Shown here: positions 1 through 11,602 of the stretch, one piece after another
How positions within the stretch are numbered: the first letter of the stretch is position 1
How the letters are laid out: each line of letters opens with the position of its first letter
Assembly: GCF_030848805.1 (NCBI RefSeq)
Contig: NC_092362.1
Span: forward strand, 7,068,001 to 7,132,000
DNA: 64,000 bases
From: Temnothorax longispinosus
Lineage: Eukaryota; Arthropoda; Insecta; Hymenoptera; Formicidae
Direction of reading: 5' to 3'
Notes under the pieces: model-generated
Databases searched by the model: none
Told to the model about the DNA's origin: nothing
The model's input: only the letters and a program-made list of their open reading frames with translations
Made by a program: the position numbers and the translations under genes

Positions 1-289
1 TTAATAAATAGTTTGACCTCTGATTGCACAAACGCTAACACTCCAGTTCGCTCTGTATTACCAAAAGCTTTTATTGTCGGGCGCTTCATTGAGTGATTTT
101 ATTAATCATTATAGTTTATCTGTCTTACATACATTCAATTAATGCGAACATTATGAAAAGGATAATAATTACAAAGGACGTGTCGTACACTGAAAAATTA
201 AAATAGGCGATAAAATTTTGCTATAGAAATTCCTCTACGTTATTGTACGTTGTGGTAAAATTCTTCAGTATTCTCGTTTTTTTCCTCAG

Positions 290-1883
290 AAAATCTGACT
301 TGCAATCACGTTACCGGCCAGTACGTTTGCCGTCCGGGATACCTGGGTCTCACCTGCGAACATCCGTGTCCGCCCAATCGTTACGGGCTAAACTGCGCGA
401 ATCACTGTCACTGTAAGAACGGCGGGGAATGTCATCACGTAACAGGCAAGTTGAAAGCTGACGAAAAATTTTACGGAGATATACAATAATCTTCTGAATA
501 CAACTATTTGAAATTCTTGTATTACCGAGGTGTATTTTCTAATCAGGTGTATGCCAATGCCGACCTGGCTGGCAAGGCGAGTACTGTCAAACACCCTGCG
601 CGGAGGGTACGTACGGCGTTAATTGTACACAACATTGCAAGTGTCAGAACGGCGGTAAATGCAGATCTAACGATGGCCATTGTCGATGTTCGCCAGGCTG
701 GACCGGGACCAGTTGTAACGAAAGTAGGTTTAAATAAAAGCCGTAGACTGTTACGACCAGTAAAGAATGATGTACCAAACGATGCTATATATTGATAAAT
801 TATATTTAAATGCAACGCTTGCCGATTGCAGTTTGTCCCGAGGGATACTACGGTGATCATTGTATGGAGCCTTGCGAATGTAAAAATGACTTCTTCACGT
901 GCCATCCAGCCGAGGGTTGTATTTGCAGGCATGGATATGCAGGTACGTAAAGTACACCCTTAAAGAAGTAGGTAATCCTGCAAGAATTGAAGTTTCTTAA
1001 AGTGACTGAGAAATTACTCTTAGGTGAGAATTGCGACGAACAACTGTTCTCCCGCAATATCCAAGAGAAGGACGACGGAGGATATGGGCACATTGTCGGA
1101 GTCGTATTTGCGACTTTTGTTATAATAGGTGTTTTGTTAGCTGCATGGATGTACCATCGGCGCAGAGTGGCTGATCTCAAGAGTGAGATAGCTCAAGTGC
1201 AATACACGGCTGAGCCTGTATCTCCGCCAGGTAAATTAAGCATTTCCTATCCCTGATCGAAAGTTTATTTATCGGAGACAATCATCGAAGAGCTTGATCT
1301 TCGAGCAGTGAAATCTAAAATATTACTTTTGCCGTAGAACGAAATCAATTCGACAATCCGGTGTATGCATATCAAGGTTCCTCGAAGTTCGACGATGGCA
1401 CTACTACATTGCTGAACAACTTCCAGTTCCGGAATAATTTCCACAAGAACATAAACACCGAGAAAGCTAAATTTGGCCTAAATAGCTGTACCGACGACGA
1501 AGACGATTGTAAAGGTATAGCATGTTTATTAACGACACAATAAAGAAAATTTTGCAGGACTATTACATCAATTTATATGTTACAACTTAGGAGCGTACGG
1601 ATTGGAATACGACCTGAAGAACAGGGACGCCGATATGGGAAATCCAAACTTAAACGTGTATCATAGCATCGACGAGATGGACGGCAAGAAAGTCGAGCAC
1701 GTCTACGATGAGATCAAGCAGAACAACGAGTCGGAATATGACGAGTTGAATCAGCCGCGGCCGGTCAGTTGGAATATAAAGCCACAATCGAGTCGGACAG
1801 CCAATGGCTTCCTGCCTAAATTACGCGACAGTCCGGGACCTAGCAAAGCGATAGACAAGGATCCGGAATTAGGTGAAACCTAA
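290..1883 (+). CDS. drpr: Draper/MEGF10-like engulfment receptor, copy D0 (3' part only)
   Basis: C-terminal part of a Draper/CED-1/MEGF10-family scavenger receptor, a plasma-membrane protein that binds apoptotic or degenerating cells. Exons read as 290-445, 547-723, 832-942, 1024-1230, 1338-1514 and 1591-1883; all junctions keep phase 1. The first three encode cysteine-rich EGF-like repeats. The fourth holds a transmembrane helix (VGVVFATFVIIGVLLAAW) followed by a basic HRRR stop-transfer. The cytoplasmic tail has an NPVY motif (1355-1366) and an ITAM, YDEI-x7-YDEL (tyrosine codons at 1704-1706 and 1737-1739). In Drosophila Draper these motif types bind Ced-6 and Shark. The intron after 445 uses a GC donor (AG|GCAAGT). 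The 5' exons lie left of the window, and 1-289 is intron similar to the matching intron of D1 and D2. The tail is complete to TAA at 1881-1883. Family call is firm; orthology to single-copy Draper is inferred from the retained tail. Confidence 0.9.
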
Positions 1884-3590
1884 AAAATCCACACAGCGTT
1901 CCTCGTTTCTAACTGCCCAGATTTGAAGTAGAATGAACTTTATTTACGTTCGGTCGGAAGACTGTCCGCTTTCTGTAAGGAGCAAGTCTGTGGTATTACT
2001 TTTACCATTTAAGCAAATTTCTTGAGTAAGTCTTCACAACATAATTACGGATAATTATGAAACTCTAATTTCATAAAAATTATGTTGTATATTTTATATA
2101 TAAAATCTATTTGCGCACTTCTCGTGTCTATATTTGGCAAAGTACGGCAGTATTACGAAAATATTATTTCGTATGCGAGACAAGAAAAATGTAAAACAAA
2201 AAATATTTTCTGGCATGCTCTTCTTTAATATTTAGATTTTACTTGAGATATTATCGATCTCTCTCATTTTCTCATTCGCCACGGATCATTGCAATGAGAA
2301 AATGAACGTTTCTGTATATATAAACATATTCTTTTTAAGTATAATTTTAATTAAATTATTAAATATCTATTTGATATACGTGCATATGTTGCCAAAACGG
2401 GCATAAGTAGTTTAAGAAGCTGGCAATGATAAACAGGTGATAAATCAAATCATGTGAATAGAGTTTGTCAATAGACAAAGATTAATATTGTGGAAGATCG
2501 TTTATATATCTACATTTTTTTAATTCATTTGTCGAAACGGTTATATCAATATTGCAGTGGTTATAAAGACATTTAAAAGAATTCTACTAATTGTTGATCA
2601 ATTTATAATTTAGTACATTAAATAAAGATGCGATCTTATTTACAGTGAACGAATGCAATAAATGCAATAAATTAGGTAACATATTGCATTAAAATATTAT
2701 GTAAAAATTAGGCGATTACTATGAACGTGGCGTATTCTCACGTATGCGAGAGAAAAGTAGACAGGCTTAATTTTCACCATTTATACTCTACTTAGTTGTA
2801 ACACGATAATTGATTATCAGTTAGATATATTCAGAAGACGTGCATGTAAATTTTAAATGCCCATTTTTTTACGTTTCCTTTTTCAAGGAAAAATAGTGTG
2901 CAAGGTGTCATGGGGTATGTCGTTCATTCCGTTTATCTTGCAATCATCTTGTGATATAATTCTATCTATTTTGATAAATCTAAATGAAAAGCATATTAGT
3001 CTATACCGGTAACGTATAATTGATATTTAGATTGAGAAATACGATCGTGTGTATTCTAAGCAGATAAAAACATTTGCAGGATAAATACAAGTAATAGAAC
3101 AAATTTGTCTGTAAAGTAAGATAGTGATCAGTGTGATAATACCGTGATGTGCATTGTTTACATGTCAACGATTAAGAAAGATATTTTAATAAAGGTTCAC
3201 GAGACATTTTATTGTGGTCATACGTAGACAATCGTATAATGTAAAAACACTTGTTCTACTGCTCCTCCATCAAGTTATAATTTAAGGAAAGTAAAGTCCG
3301 GTACTTTTTTTGTTGCGTGCGATATTGCCTTACATTCTCGACCATCTAAGGTCTGTCATGTAATTCACGAATCGACGTATGGCGTGAAGGATTAAAAAAT
3401 CACGTATTCTGGTTATACAGTTCGCATTACACGGAGCACACGTACCTATTCTTAAGATTACTTCGTAGGAACCTTTCTTACCATTTGGAATCAATCATCG
3501 CCAGTTTTAATCATCGATATTAACGCCTTGTAAATATTTCTGCGACGGATCGCGGCGCATTGTTTTTGTAATGATTTTTGTTAGTCCTCT
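1884..3590. other. 3' flank of D0, no gene seen
   Basis: AT-rich sequence with no convincing coding exon on either strand. It should hold the 3' UTR of D0; several AATAAA-like hexamers occur (for example around 2622), but none can be singled out. It is not obviously similar to the 3' flanks of D1 and D2, which resemble each other, so the duplication that made D1 and D2 did not copy this flank or it has since diverged. Confidence 0.5.
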
Positions 3591-3591
3591 C

Positions 3592-4123
3592 TCAGCCTCC
3601 GTGCTCGTATGATTTCCCAAATGGGCGGCACGATCCAGTAGCATCCGCCGAGAAACTGCAGCAACGCGACCGCACGAAGACACGCGTTCTCCTCTGCGAT
3701 TGTAAATTTGAAAACAAATCTTTAGATTATGAGTTTATCTTTGTTACTGTCGTACCCGCGGCGCATCACGCGTACCGAAGAAGCGAAATTTATAAATCTC
3801 TGTAAAATTGTAAGAGGAAAGAATAAATAAATAAAAAATCGATGTTACAAAGATACATACTGTGCACGAAGCAGAAGACCAGCACGTCCAGTCCGACGAT
3901 AATGGAGAACAATCTATGCGAACGATGTGCGATTTGATTCTCCAGTACGTCGCGACGTCCTCGTCCGGTTCCTGATACGCGTATAGATGCTGTTCACCTC
4001 GCTAAACAAAGGCTGCACGACATTCCTGTCCCGTTTGTCGCCGTTATCCCGCCGATCCGACTCCGACTCTCTATCCGGGGATGTTCTGATGTCCAATTCG
4101 TTATCCTCGTCGGTCAGAAGCAA
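3592..4123 (-). pseudogene. Decayed fragment of an unrecognised multi-pass membrane protein
   Basis: On the minus strand an acidic/basic hydrophilic stretch (about 4123-3960, with TDEDNELDIRTSPDRESESD) runs into a hydrophobic one in another frame (RLFSIIVGLDVLVFCFVH, about 3915-3865). A GT donor near 3863 and an acceptor near 3700 lead to a last exon encoding FLGGCYWIVPPIWEII and ending RRLRED-stop near 3592. The splice phase fits (one base plus two). The shift of one base between the hydrophilic and hydrophobic parts, near 3955, breaks the frame, and a stop lies just upstream of 4123. I do not recognise the family. It reads like the last cytoplasmic loop and final two membrane helices of a transporter- or receptor-like protein that is now broken. 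It may instead be a real gene with an intron I cannot place. Confidence 0.35.
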
Positions 4124-4394
4124 CCAGTTGACGCAAGATTACGCAGCGTTAAGATATAGATTCTTTAAGCTAAATTTCAGAATGACCATTCTGCTTTATA
4201 ATTAGAGGTCAACGCGAAAGTTTTAGAAATGGGGCGAGAATGTTACCTGCCCGCCGTTATTTGTAAAAAGATGCTCGCTGCGGAGCTGGAAAGCGCAAGG
4301 TCAGAGATCCTGAATCAGGATGCCGACGACAGTCTCATCCTGAAGCCTTCGACTGGTTCACCGAACGCCGAGCAACGGCATTCGACGCTACCTC

Positions 4395-4700
4395 TTTCTC
4401 GTTGGCTAGCATGGCATTATGCAAAAGCATTCTAAAGCTCTTTATCGTCTCATTTGAACCGAAAGAGCATGCTTCGCATTAAAGGACACACAACAATGTT
4501 AAAATAAATATATTTGTCGAGATTCATCCATCGTTCATCGCATTTCGGAGCTTCTACCTTTCCGAGCGGCGTCTAACGACATTCGGCGTCGAATCTCTTT
4601 CTCGTTCGCTAGTATTATATGCAACAGCATTTTAAAATTCTTTTTCGTCTAATTTTATTTGAAAAAGCATGCTTTGACTTAAAAAAGCATTTATCAATGT
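4395..4700 (+). repeat. Satellite-like repeat, about 200-bp unit (block 1)
   Basis: About one and a half units of a dispersed repeat recognised by a GTTGGCTAGCATTATGC-like core, a CATTAAAGGACACA-like core and a CGCATTTCGGAGCTTC-like core in fixed order. The same order recurs at 8790-9540, 16040-16790 and 38805-39010. Confidence 0.7.
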
Positions 4701-5395
4701 AACATTATGGCACATTTTTTAACAATTGTTTAATTCCATACTCTGATTTAGAAAACTCCGTTCTTCTCACCAATTACATTTATTCAGTAACGTTTCGAAA
4801 CTTTTTATTTTTAAATTTTTGATAAGCGTGCCATTTATTAGCACTAACATTGTAATGTTAACATTTTCTTTGTATTTTGACTAACATAAATCCGATAATT
4901 ACTATAAGATATTATGTATGTATATAGATATTTCAAATAAATAAAAATGCAAATTGTTCGTATACTAACGAAACTGATTAATTGGGCGAAAGTTGTCTTG
5001 CGTATAAAATAGTACTTGCAATATTTAATTTGTGTTAATTAATATAACAGGTTGTATACTAATATTTAAAGAATACTTCGTTATTTGAAGAAAACATGCT
5101 CATATATTACAGTTGATCCTAATTTGTTATATTGCTAATCTTGCAAAATATGTTGCTACATTTTGCGTGCGTATGCATTCTTATACATACATAACGCTAT
5201 GCACTTGTTAGCATAAGATACTAACGTGTCTCTTGATAAGCAAATGTAATTATTAAATACTTTAATAAATAATGCAATATTAACATTAAATTATTATTAA
5301 GTATTAGTGAGAAATATATTATGCATTCGTTGAGACGCTTGAAAGATCATAAAAAAAGGTAAGAAAAATAGTTTTAGTTTATGAGAATCTCGAGT
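4701..5395. other. AT-rich spacer, nothing recognised
   Basis: No coding potential, RNA gene or obvious repeat structure seen on either strand. Confidence 0.5.
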
Positions 5396-5397
5396 GT

Positions 5398-5590
5398 GGA
5401 GTCGTCTGTAATTCCTCAGAAATCGCTCCTGTTACGCGGGAAGCATGATGAGCAAGGAGGTGGCAGTAGGTATTCGAACAATGAGTTTGGAGCGTTTGGA
5501 GTCGTCTATAATTTCTCAGAAATCGCTCCTGTTACGCGGGAAGCATGATGAGCAAGGAGGTTGCAGTAGGTATTCGAACAGCGGCACGCC
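5398..5590 (+). repeat. Two direct copies of a 100-bp unit
   Basis: The segments beginning GTCGTCTGTAATTCC (5401) and GTCGTCTATAATTTC (5501) repeat almost exactly with 100-bp spacing, including CGCTCCTGTTACGCGGGAAG and a GGTATTCGAACA end. They are followed by TATATAACCCG at about 5600 and by a GC-rich palindromic stretch (5655-5700) with GAGCGC/GCGCTC arms and a CCAAT box. This could be an old promoter region, but no transcript follows that I can support. Confidence 0.6.
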
Positions 5591-5861
5591 TACTCTCACT
5601 TATATAACCCGTCGCCATTGGAACGACTCGCGGCGCAGATGCCCCTCCCACGGTCAATCAGAGCGCTAGAGGGGTCAGAGGCTCCCGCGCTCTGACCAAT
5701 AGCAGCGTGACTGAGCGGAATACCTCCGTCAACTTCCTTGCCTAACATGCTATGCTGATACTTTTGCCGATTTAAACGGAGTTTTCGACACCGAGAATCG
5801 CCATTTTCGCCTAATCTTTTAATAGAATGTGTATTTTCAACCATTTTTATGATCTTTTGTG

Positions 5862-8347
5862 GTGTCTGTGAAGTTGGCATATCATTTTCCAGCAGATCAA
5901 AAATAAAAGGCAGTTTTTGTCGCATGCAGTCGAGTTCTATAGTTCCTGAGACTTTTTAGTAACAGTTCTGGTGATTTTATCCAAAAAACAGTTGATCGAA
6001 AAAATGATCTGCTAACTTCCCGTAGCAGATCATTTTCTAGCAAATCAAAAATAAAAAAGAGTTCTTGTCGCATGCAGTCGAGTTCTAAGTTCCTGATACT
6101 TTTTAATAATAGTTCTGTTGATTTTGCCAAAAAAAGTCCATTGAAAAAATTATCTGCTAATTTTCCGAAATCTCGGAGTTCCGGTTTATTTAAAATATTT
6201 TTCGAATAGTTCTGAGCATACTGAAGCATTTTCTAAAGAGTTCCCGACATTAGCAATGTTGTACGATTGTTTAAAAAATTAATACCGCCAAAAAACCGAG
6301 TATTTAGAGAGCATAGGGTGATATGCTGTACGAAATGTCGCAGTTCCGGTTTATCTAAAATATTTCTCGAATAGTTCTGAACATACTAAAGCATTTTCTA
6401 AAGAGTTCCCGACCCTGGCAATGTCGTATGATTGTTTAAAAAATTAATACCGCTCGAAAACCGAGTATTTAGAGAGAATAGGGTGATATGCTGTACGAAA
6501 TGTCGCAGTTCCGGTTTATCTAAAATATTTTTCGAATAGTTCTGAGCATAATAAAACTGATCTGCTAGTTTTCCGTAGCAGACGTTTATTACCGATACTA
6601 TGTGATATGCTGGTTCGTCGCGCGAGTTCTGGGCTCTTCGAGGCCTGTGTTATAGTTCTAGTACTTTTTTATGTATTTCAGAAGAGTAAAGCTTCTAGTA
6701 ATTTTCGAAAATTTGTTATTTTTATTAACACCTCACCCATATAATTGTGATATGTTAATACATTACTGTAAGTTTAAGACTGTGTTCAAATTTTAAATTG
6801 TAGAATGTATTCTTATTATAAAAAATTAATTTTCTGAGTGGCATTATGTTAAGAAAATTTAAAAAAATAATGTAAGTTCCGAAAAAAAAAAAAAAAAAAT
6901 CATTACTTTCATTCTTCAATGTTTTTTGCTCAAAATTTTGCATTGTTCTCTTAAGTATGGTACTTTAATTTAAAAAGAATAATCCACTTTGTGTGACCCC
7001 GTGTAACAACCGAGGGTTAAATCAAACAAGTATTACAATAAGAAAAAGAGAAAATTCTGGTTTAAAAGGCAAGTAAATTTTACGAGCGTATTAAAATAAT
7101 CTATTACTATACGACATATTATTTTGAGTAACAACAGAAATTTATTGTAATAAAATGATTGAAATCACACGTTTGTAGGGATGAGGTATGTTGACCCATA
7201 TTAAGGCATGCTTAGCTTGTCTTGCTGTTGCCGCGCGCGAGATGTGTGTGAATATGTGATTTTTTAAACAATTTTTTAAACAATCATACGAGATTGCCAG
7301 GGTCGGAAACTTTAGAAAATGCTTTAGTATGTTCATAACTATTCGAAAAATATTTTAGATAAACCGGAAGTGCGACATTTCGTACAGCATATCACCCTAT
7401 GCTCTCTAAATACTCGGTTTTCGAGCGGTATTAATTTTTTAAACAATCATACGACATTGCCAGGGTTGGGAACTCTTTAGAAAATGCTTTAGTATGTTCA
7501 TAACTATTCGAAAAATATTTTAGATAAACCGGAAGTGCGACATTTCGTACAGCATATCACCCTACGCTCTCTAAATACTCGGTTTTCGAGCGGTATTAAT
7601 TTTTTAAACAATCATACGACATTGCCAGGGTTGGGAACTCTTTAGAAAATGCTTTAGTATGTTCATAACTATTCGAGAAATATTTTAGATAAACTGGAAC
7701 TGCGACATTTCGTACAACATATCACCTTATGCTCTCTAAATACTCGGTTTTCGAGCGGTATTAATTTTTTAAACAATCATACGACATTGCCAGAGTCGGG
7801 AACTCTTTAGAAAATGCTTTAGTATGTTCATAACTATTCGAGAAATATTTTAGATAAACCGGAACTGCGACATTTCGTACAACATATCACACTATTCTCT
7901 CTAAGTACTCGGTTTTTGGGCGGTATTAATTTTTTAAACAATCGTACAACATTGCTAATGTCGGGAACTCTTTAGAAAATGCTTCAGTATGCTCAGAACT
8001 ATTCGAAAAATATTTTAAATAAACCGGAACTCCGAGATTTCGGAAAATTAGCAGATAATTTTTTCAATGGACATTTTTGGCAAAATCAACAGAACTATTA
8101 TTAAAAAGTATCAGGAACTATAGAACTCGACTGCATGCAACAAGAACTCTTTTTTATTTTTGATTTGCTAGAAAATGATCTGCTACGGGAAGTTAGCAGA
8201 TCATTTTTTCGATCAACTGTTTTTTTGGATAAAATCACCAGAACTATTACTAAAAAGTATCAGGAACTATAGAACTCGACTGCATGCGACAAGTACTGCC
8301 TTTTATTTTTGATCTGCTGGAAAATGATATGCCAACTTCACAGACAC
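5862..8347. mobile_element. Foldback-type DNA transposon, non-autonomous, 8-bp target duplication
   Basis: The ends are perfect inverted repeats (GTGTCTGTGAAGTTGGCAT ... ATGCCAACTTCACAGACAC), flanked by the direct 8-bp repeat CTTTTGTG at 5854-5861 and 8348-8355. Long arms continue inward: the AGCAGATCATTTTC/ACTCGACTGCATGC block occurs twice at each end in opposite orientation. The right arm carries about four and a half tandem units of about 165 bp (anchors at 7281, 7444, 7609, 7774, 7939), and the left arm about two inverted units (anchors near 6254 and 6419). The unique centre (about 6590-7250) has no transposase. An 8-bp duplication is usual for hAT and some P/Galileo-type elements; I cannot assign the superfamily from this copy. 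Confidence 0.88.
7275..7985 (+). repeat. 165-bp tandem array inside the foldback element arm
   Basis: Units recur every 163-165 bp with the order CAATCATACGACATTGCC, GAAAATGCTTTAGTATG, TAGATAAACCGGAA, CATTTCGTACA, TACTCGGTTTT. The last unit grades into the outer arm. The inverted counterpart is at about 6240-6575. Confidence 0.85.
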
Positions 8348-8355
8348 CTTTTGTG

Positions 8356-8789
8356 CATGTCTACAATGCGAACAAATCCTTTTATTGTTTAATTTTAACC
8401 TACTAATATTAAAATATGAAATTTCTTTTATTATTATTATATTTATTTAATAATTCATTTAAATTACAAATAATTGACGCGTATGCGGCAATTATAAACT
8501 CTCTATAATCAACTCATTTCTCACGCAAAACGTGACATCATAGCGAATTGAAAGGACCCGTAATATGTGTTTTTTGCGAAACAGCCAGATATTACTTACA
8601 TTACTTTGCTAAAAAAATCTCTAATTATTTAAGCAGGCTATAATGCTAACTCCTTTACTCTTACGCCTACTCCTCTTACTCTTTACTCCACGTTTACTTC
8701 GTGTATTGTAGACGACGCTTACCTAACAAGTTCGTGAAACAATTATATAGCGTTGTGTCAACGTATATTTTCTGAGACTCGTTTAATAT
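8356..8789. other. Spacer, nothing recognised
   Basis: AT-rich sequence between the foldback element and the satellite block, with no supported gene. Confidence 0.5.
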
Positions 8790-9540
8790 ATCGGGCGACG
8801 GCATTCGTAGCTCCTTTCTCTCGTTGGCTAGCATTATAAAATAAAATTCTAAAATCTTTTATCATTTAATCTTGTTCGAGAAAGCATACCTCACATTAAA
8901 GGACAGATAATAATAAAATTAACGTATTTCTTGACATTAGTTCAGTGTTGTTCGTCACATTTCGGAGCTTCTATATCTTCCCAAGTGCCGGCACTCGCCA
9001 CTACTCGTTACCTAGCATTATGTGCAACTAATATATTTTGAAACTTTTTATCGTTTAATGTTGTTCGAGACAACATACTTCGCATTAAAGGATACATAAC
9101 AATGATAAGATGAATGTATTTCTCGAGATTTCTTTAATGTTGTTTGTCACTTTCGGACCGTCTACCTTCTCGCCAAGCGCGACTAACGGCATTCGTATAG
9201 TTTCCCTTTTATTCGTTGGCTAGCATTATGTAAAGACATTTTATAACCCTTTATCGTTCAATCATGTTCGAGAGAGCATGCCTCACATTAAAGGACACAT
9301 AGCAATGATAAAATGAACGTATTTCTCGAGATTTTTTTAGTGTCGTTTGTCGCATTTTCGGCGCTCCGACTTTCTCGTTGAGCGAATTACAAGCTCTTTT
9401 CTCTCGTTGGCTAGCATTATGCAACAACATTCTAAAACTTTTTATCGTTTAATCTTGTTCGTGAGAGCATGCTTCGCATTAAAAGATACATAACAATGAT
9501 AAAATAAACGTATTTTTCGAGATTTCTGTAAGGTGGGGTT
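8790..9540 (+). repeat. Satellite-like repeat, about 200-bp unit (block 2, about four units)
   Basis: Four consecutive units; the CATTAAAGGA core falls near 8893, 9083, 9286 and 9477, giving spacings of about 190, 203 and 191 bp. Units differ by point changes and small indels, so the array is old rather than freshly amplified. Confidence 0.78.
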
Positions 9541-10062
9541 CATGCAGTACTTGCAAGTCAAATAGGCAACTATTTTTATTAGTGATAAATAAGTGTGATT
9601 TTTGTCTGTAAAAATCAGCATATAATTAGATTTATTATTTATGACATCTTTAATATTATACTACCTTTACGTAATTAAAATATTGAGACGAAAGTCACAT
9701 CTTTTACTAGAGTTGTGAGCCGTGCGTGAATATATGTACAACAGCAGCGCGGCAACGTCATGATAAACGTAAAAGAGTCACGGTGCGGTCTCGCTTCGCG
9801 TGTACTTGGCGCGAGACACTACCGTGTCTCTTGATAGAATAAACGATGAATGTTAAAATTATTTGGACATTTTATAACCTCATTGTATTGAAACTTGTAT
9901 TTATTCAGTATTACAGATCTTGATCAAACCTAAAGGACCACGCACTAATTATATGAAAAAAGTGGCCACCGTTAAAATCGACGAAAACTACGGAAAACTG
10001 TAGTTTGTGTGATGCCGATGAAAAGTTCAAATCCGCACAACCTTCAAAATATGCTAGTTTTT
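9541..10062. other. Spacer, nothing recognised
   Basis: No supported coding exon or repeat structure apart from short AT runs. Confidence 0.45.
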
Positions 10063-10640
10063 AAGCTACGAGCCTATAAAGGTAATATTGGTGGTATAAA
10101 ACGTACACATATTATACATAGTATACCCACTCTTAGCGTTACGCAAGATCAACCAGTGGAGGTAGTGCGTGTCTGATCTTCTTTTTTGTTTTTGTTTTTA
10201 TTTTTTTAATATTTTTTTTAATATTTTTTATTTTTTTATATTTTTTTTATTTTTTATCTTATAGTGTTTTTCTATTGTCTCAAACTCCTTGGTTTGCCAA
10301 TTGTCAAAATATGCTATAATTGATAGTTTTTTATACCACAAATATTACCTTTATACATATATAGGCTCGTAGCTTAAGGGCCCTGGATACCCAGGTACGC
10401 CAGGTAATAGGGAAAATCAAGGAGTGTGAGACAATAGAAAAACACTATAAGATAAAAAGAAAAAAAAACAAAAATAAAAAATAAAAAATATTAAAAAAAT
10501 AAAAAAATAAAAAAATATTAAAAAATATTAAATACTAATACGAATATAATAAAGCACTCGGTCAATTCTAGTTTTGACTAAATTATTTCAGTTAGAACGC
10601 GAATTGCCAAGCTGGGTTAGTTAAAACTAGAATTTACCAG
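10063..10640. repeat. Cluster of interleaved inverted repeats downstream of F1
   Basis: Three inverted pairs are visible. AAGCTACGAGCCTATAAAGG (10063-10082) pairs with the segment ending CTCGTAGCTT (about 10331-10376). A purine/pyrimidine block around TATCTTATAGTGTTTTTC (10196-10290) pairs with its complement (10421-10530). A 22-bp pair around TCTAGTTTTGACTAA lies at 10560-10582 and 10617-10639. The cluster replaces the 3' flank that F2 and F3 share and abuts the altered C-terminus of F1, so it probably came in by insertion or rearrangement. Confidence 0.65.
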
Positions 10641-10669
10641 TAAATTCGGGTTTTGACGTATTTCGGGTT

Positions 10670-11553
10670 TTAACTGTAACATATACAATCCCTCCATTCA
10701 CATGCACACAATACATGTGGATGACTTTTCTTCCACTGGCTAATCAAGTAGGGGCTAATATCGTGGCCCTGGAGGATCAACTGTTGCAATTTAGGACATT
10801 GCTCGAGAATAATGGAAACATTATCAGGTGTTACAAATTCCACGTCTTCCAGATGTAAACGTTTCAAGTTTTTGCACTCCGCTAGTAATTTCAAATTGCG
10901 ATCAGTGAGGACAATACTATTCAAATATATTTCTTCCAGCAGTTGACAGGAGGAAAGCAATCTGCTTAAGCTATCATCAAGGTGTACTCTCGGGTAATCT
11001 ATTCTGTAACAAGAACCATATAATTATTACAGAACTTCAATCACAAAAATAAAATCAAAGTAACTTTTTCAAGAATCTTGCAAGAGAAACAAATTTTAAT
11101 AAAGAATACGTAATATATATATATTTCGAAAGAAAATGTAGCACATACGGTTGACCAAGATCCACTATTCGTAAATTCTTACAGTCTGCAAGGGCATTAA
11201 TACCCTTCGATGTAATTCCATCTGTATCATCATATAAACTTATTTTTTGCAAGTCCCGACACGAATTTCCTAACTCTATTGCAACGGTGTCGACTGGGAA
11301 CCTCTCCTTACTGTAAAGATGACATCTTAAAGTTAATTCACGCATCCGTTTATTTTTTTGCAGTATTTTGCAAAGACATTGAGTTTCTATTCCTGGTGAA
11401 TAAAGTGCCAACTTTTCCAGGCTGTCTAGATTTTCGAGACATGAAAGTCGTTTATTACCAACTATAACCGCCAATTCGACCAATTCCAACTCTAAAAAAA
11501 AATATGTATTATAGTTATATATGCAACTTAACAATAATTTTGATATTTGTATA

Positions 11554-11602
<49 letters not shown>

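Noticed and set aside
543..932. Long minus-strand open frame over D0 exons, and similar antisense frames at 21586-21942, 34001-34357 and 35418-35882
   Set aside because: Shadows of the cysteine-rich EGF exons; the plus-strand frames have splice signals, phase agreement and family motifs.
4229..4435. Plus-strand frame beginning MGRECYLPAV as a gene
   Set aside because: It runs into the satellite repeat, lacks splice or family support and has no second copy.
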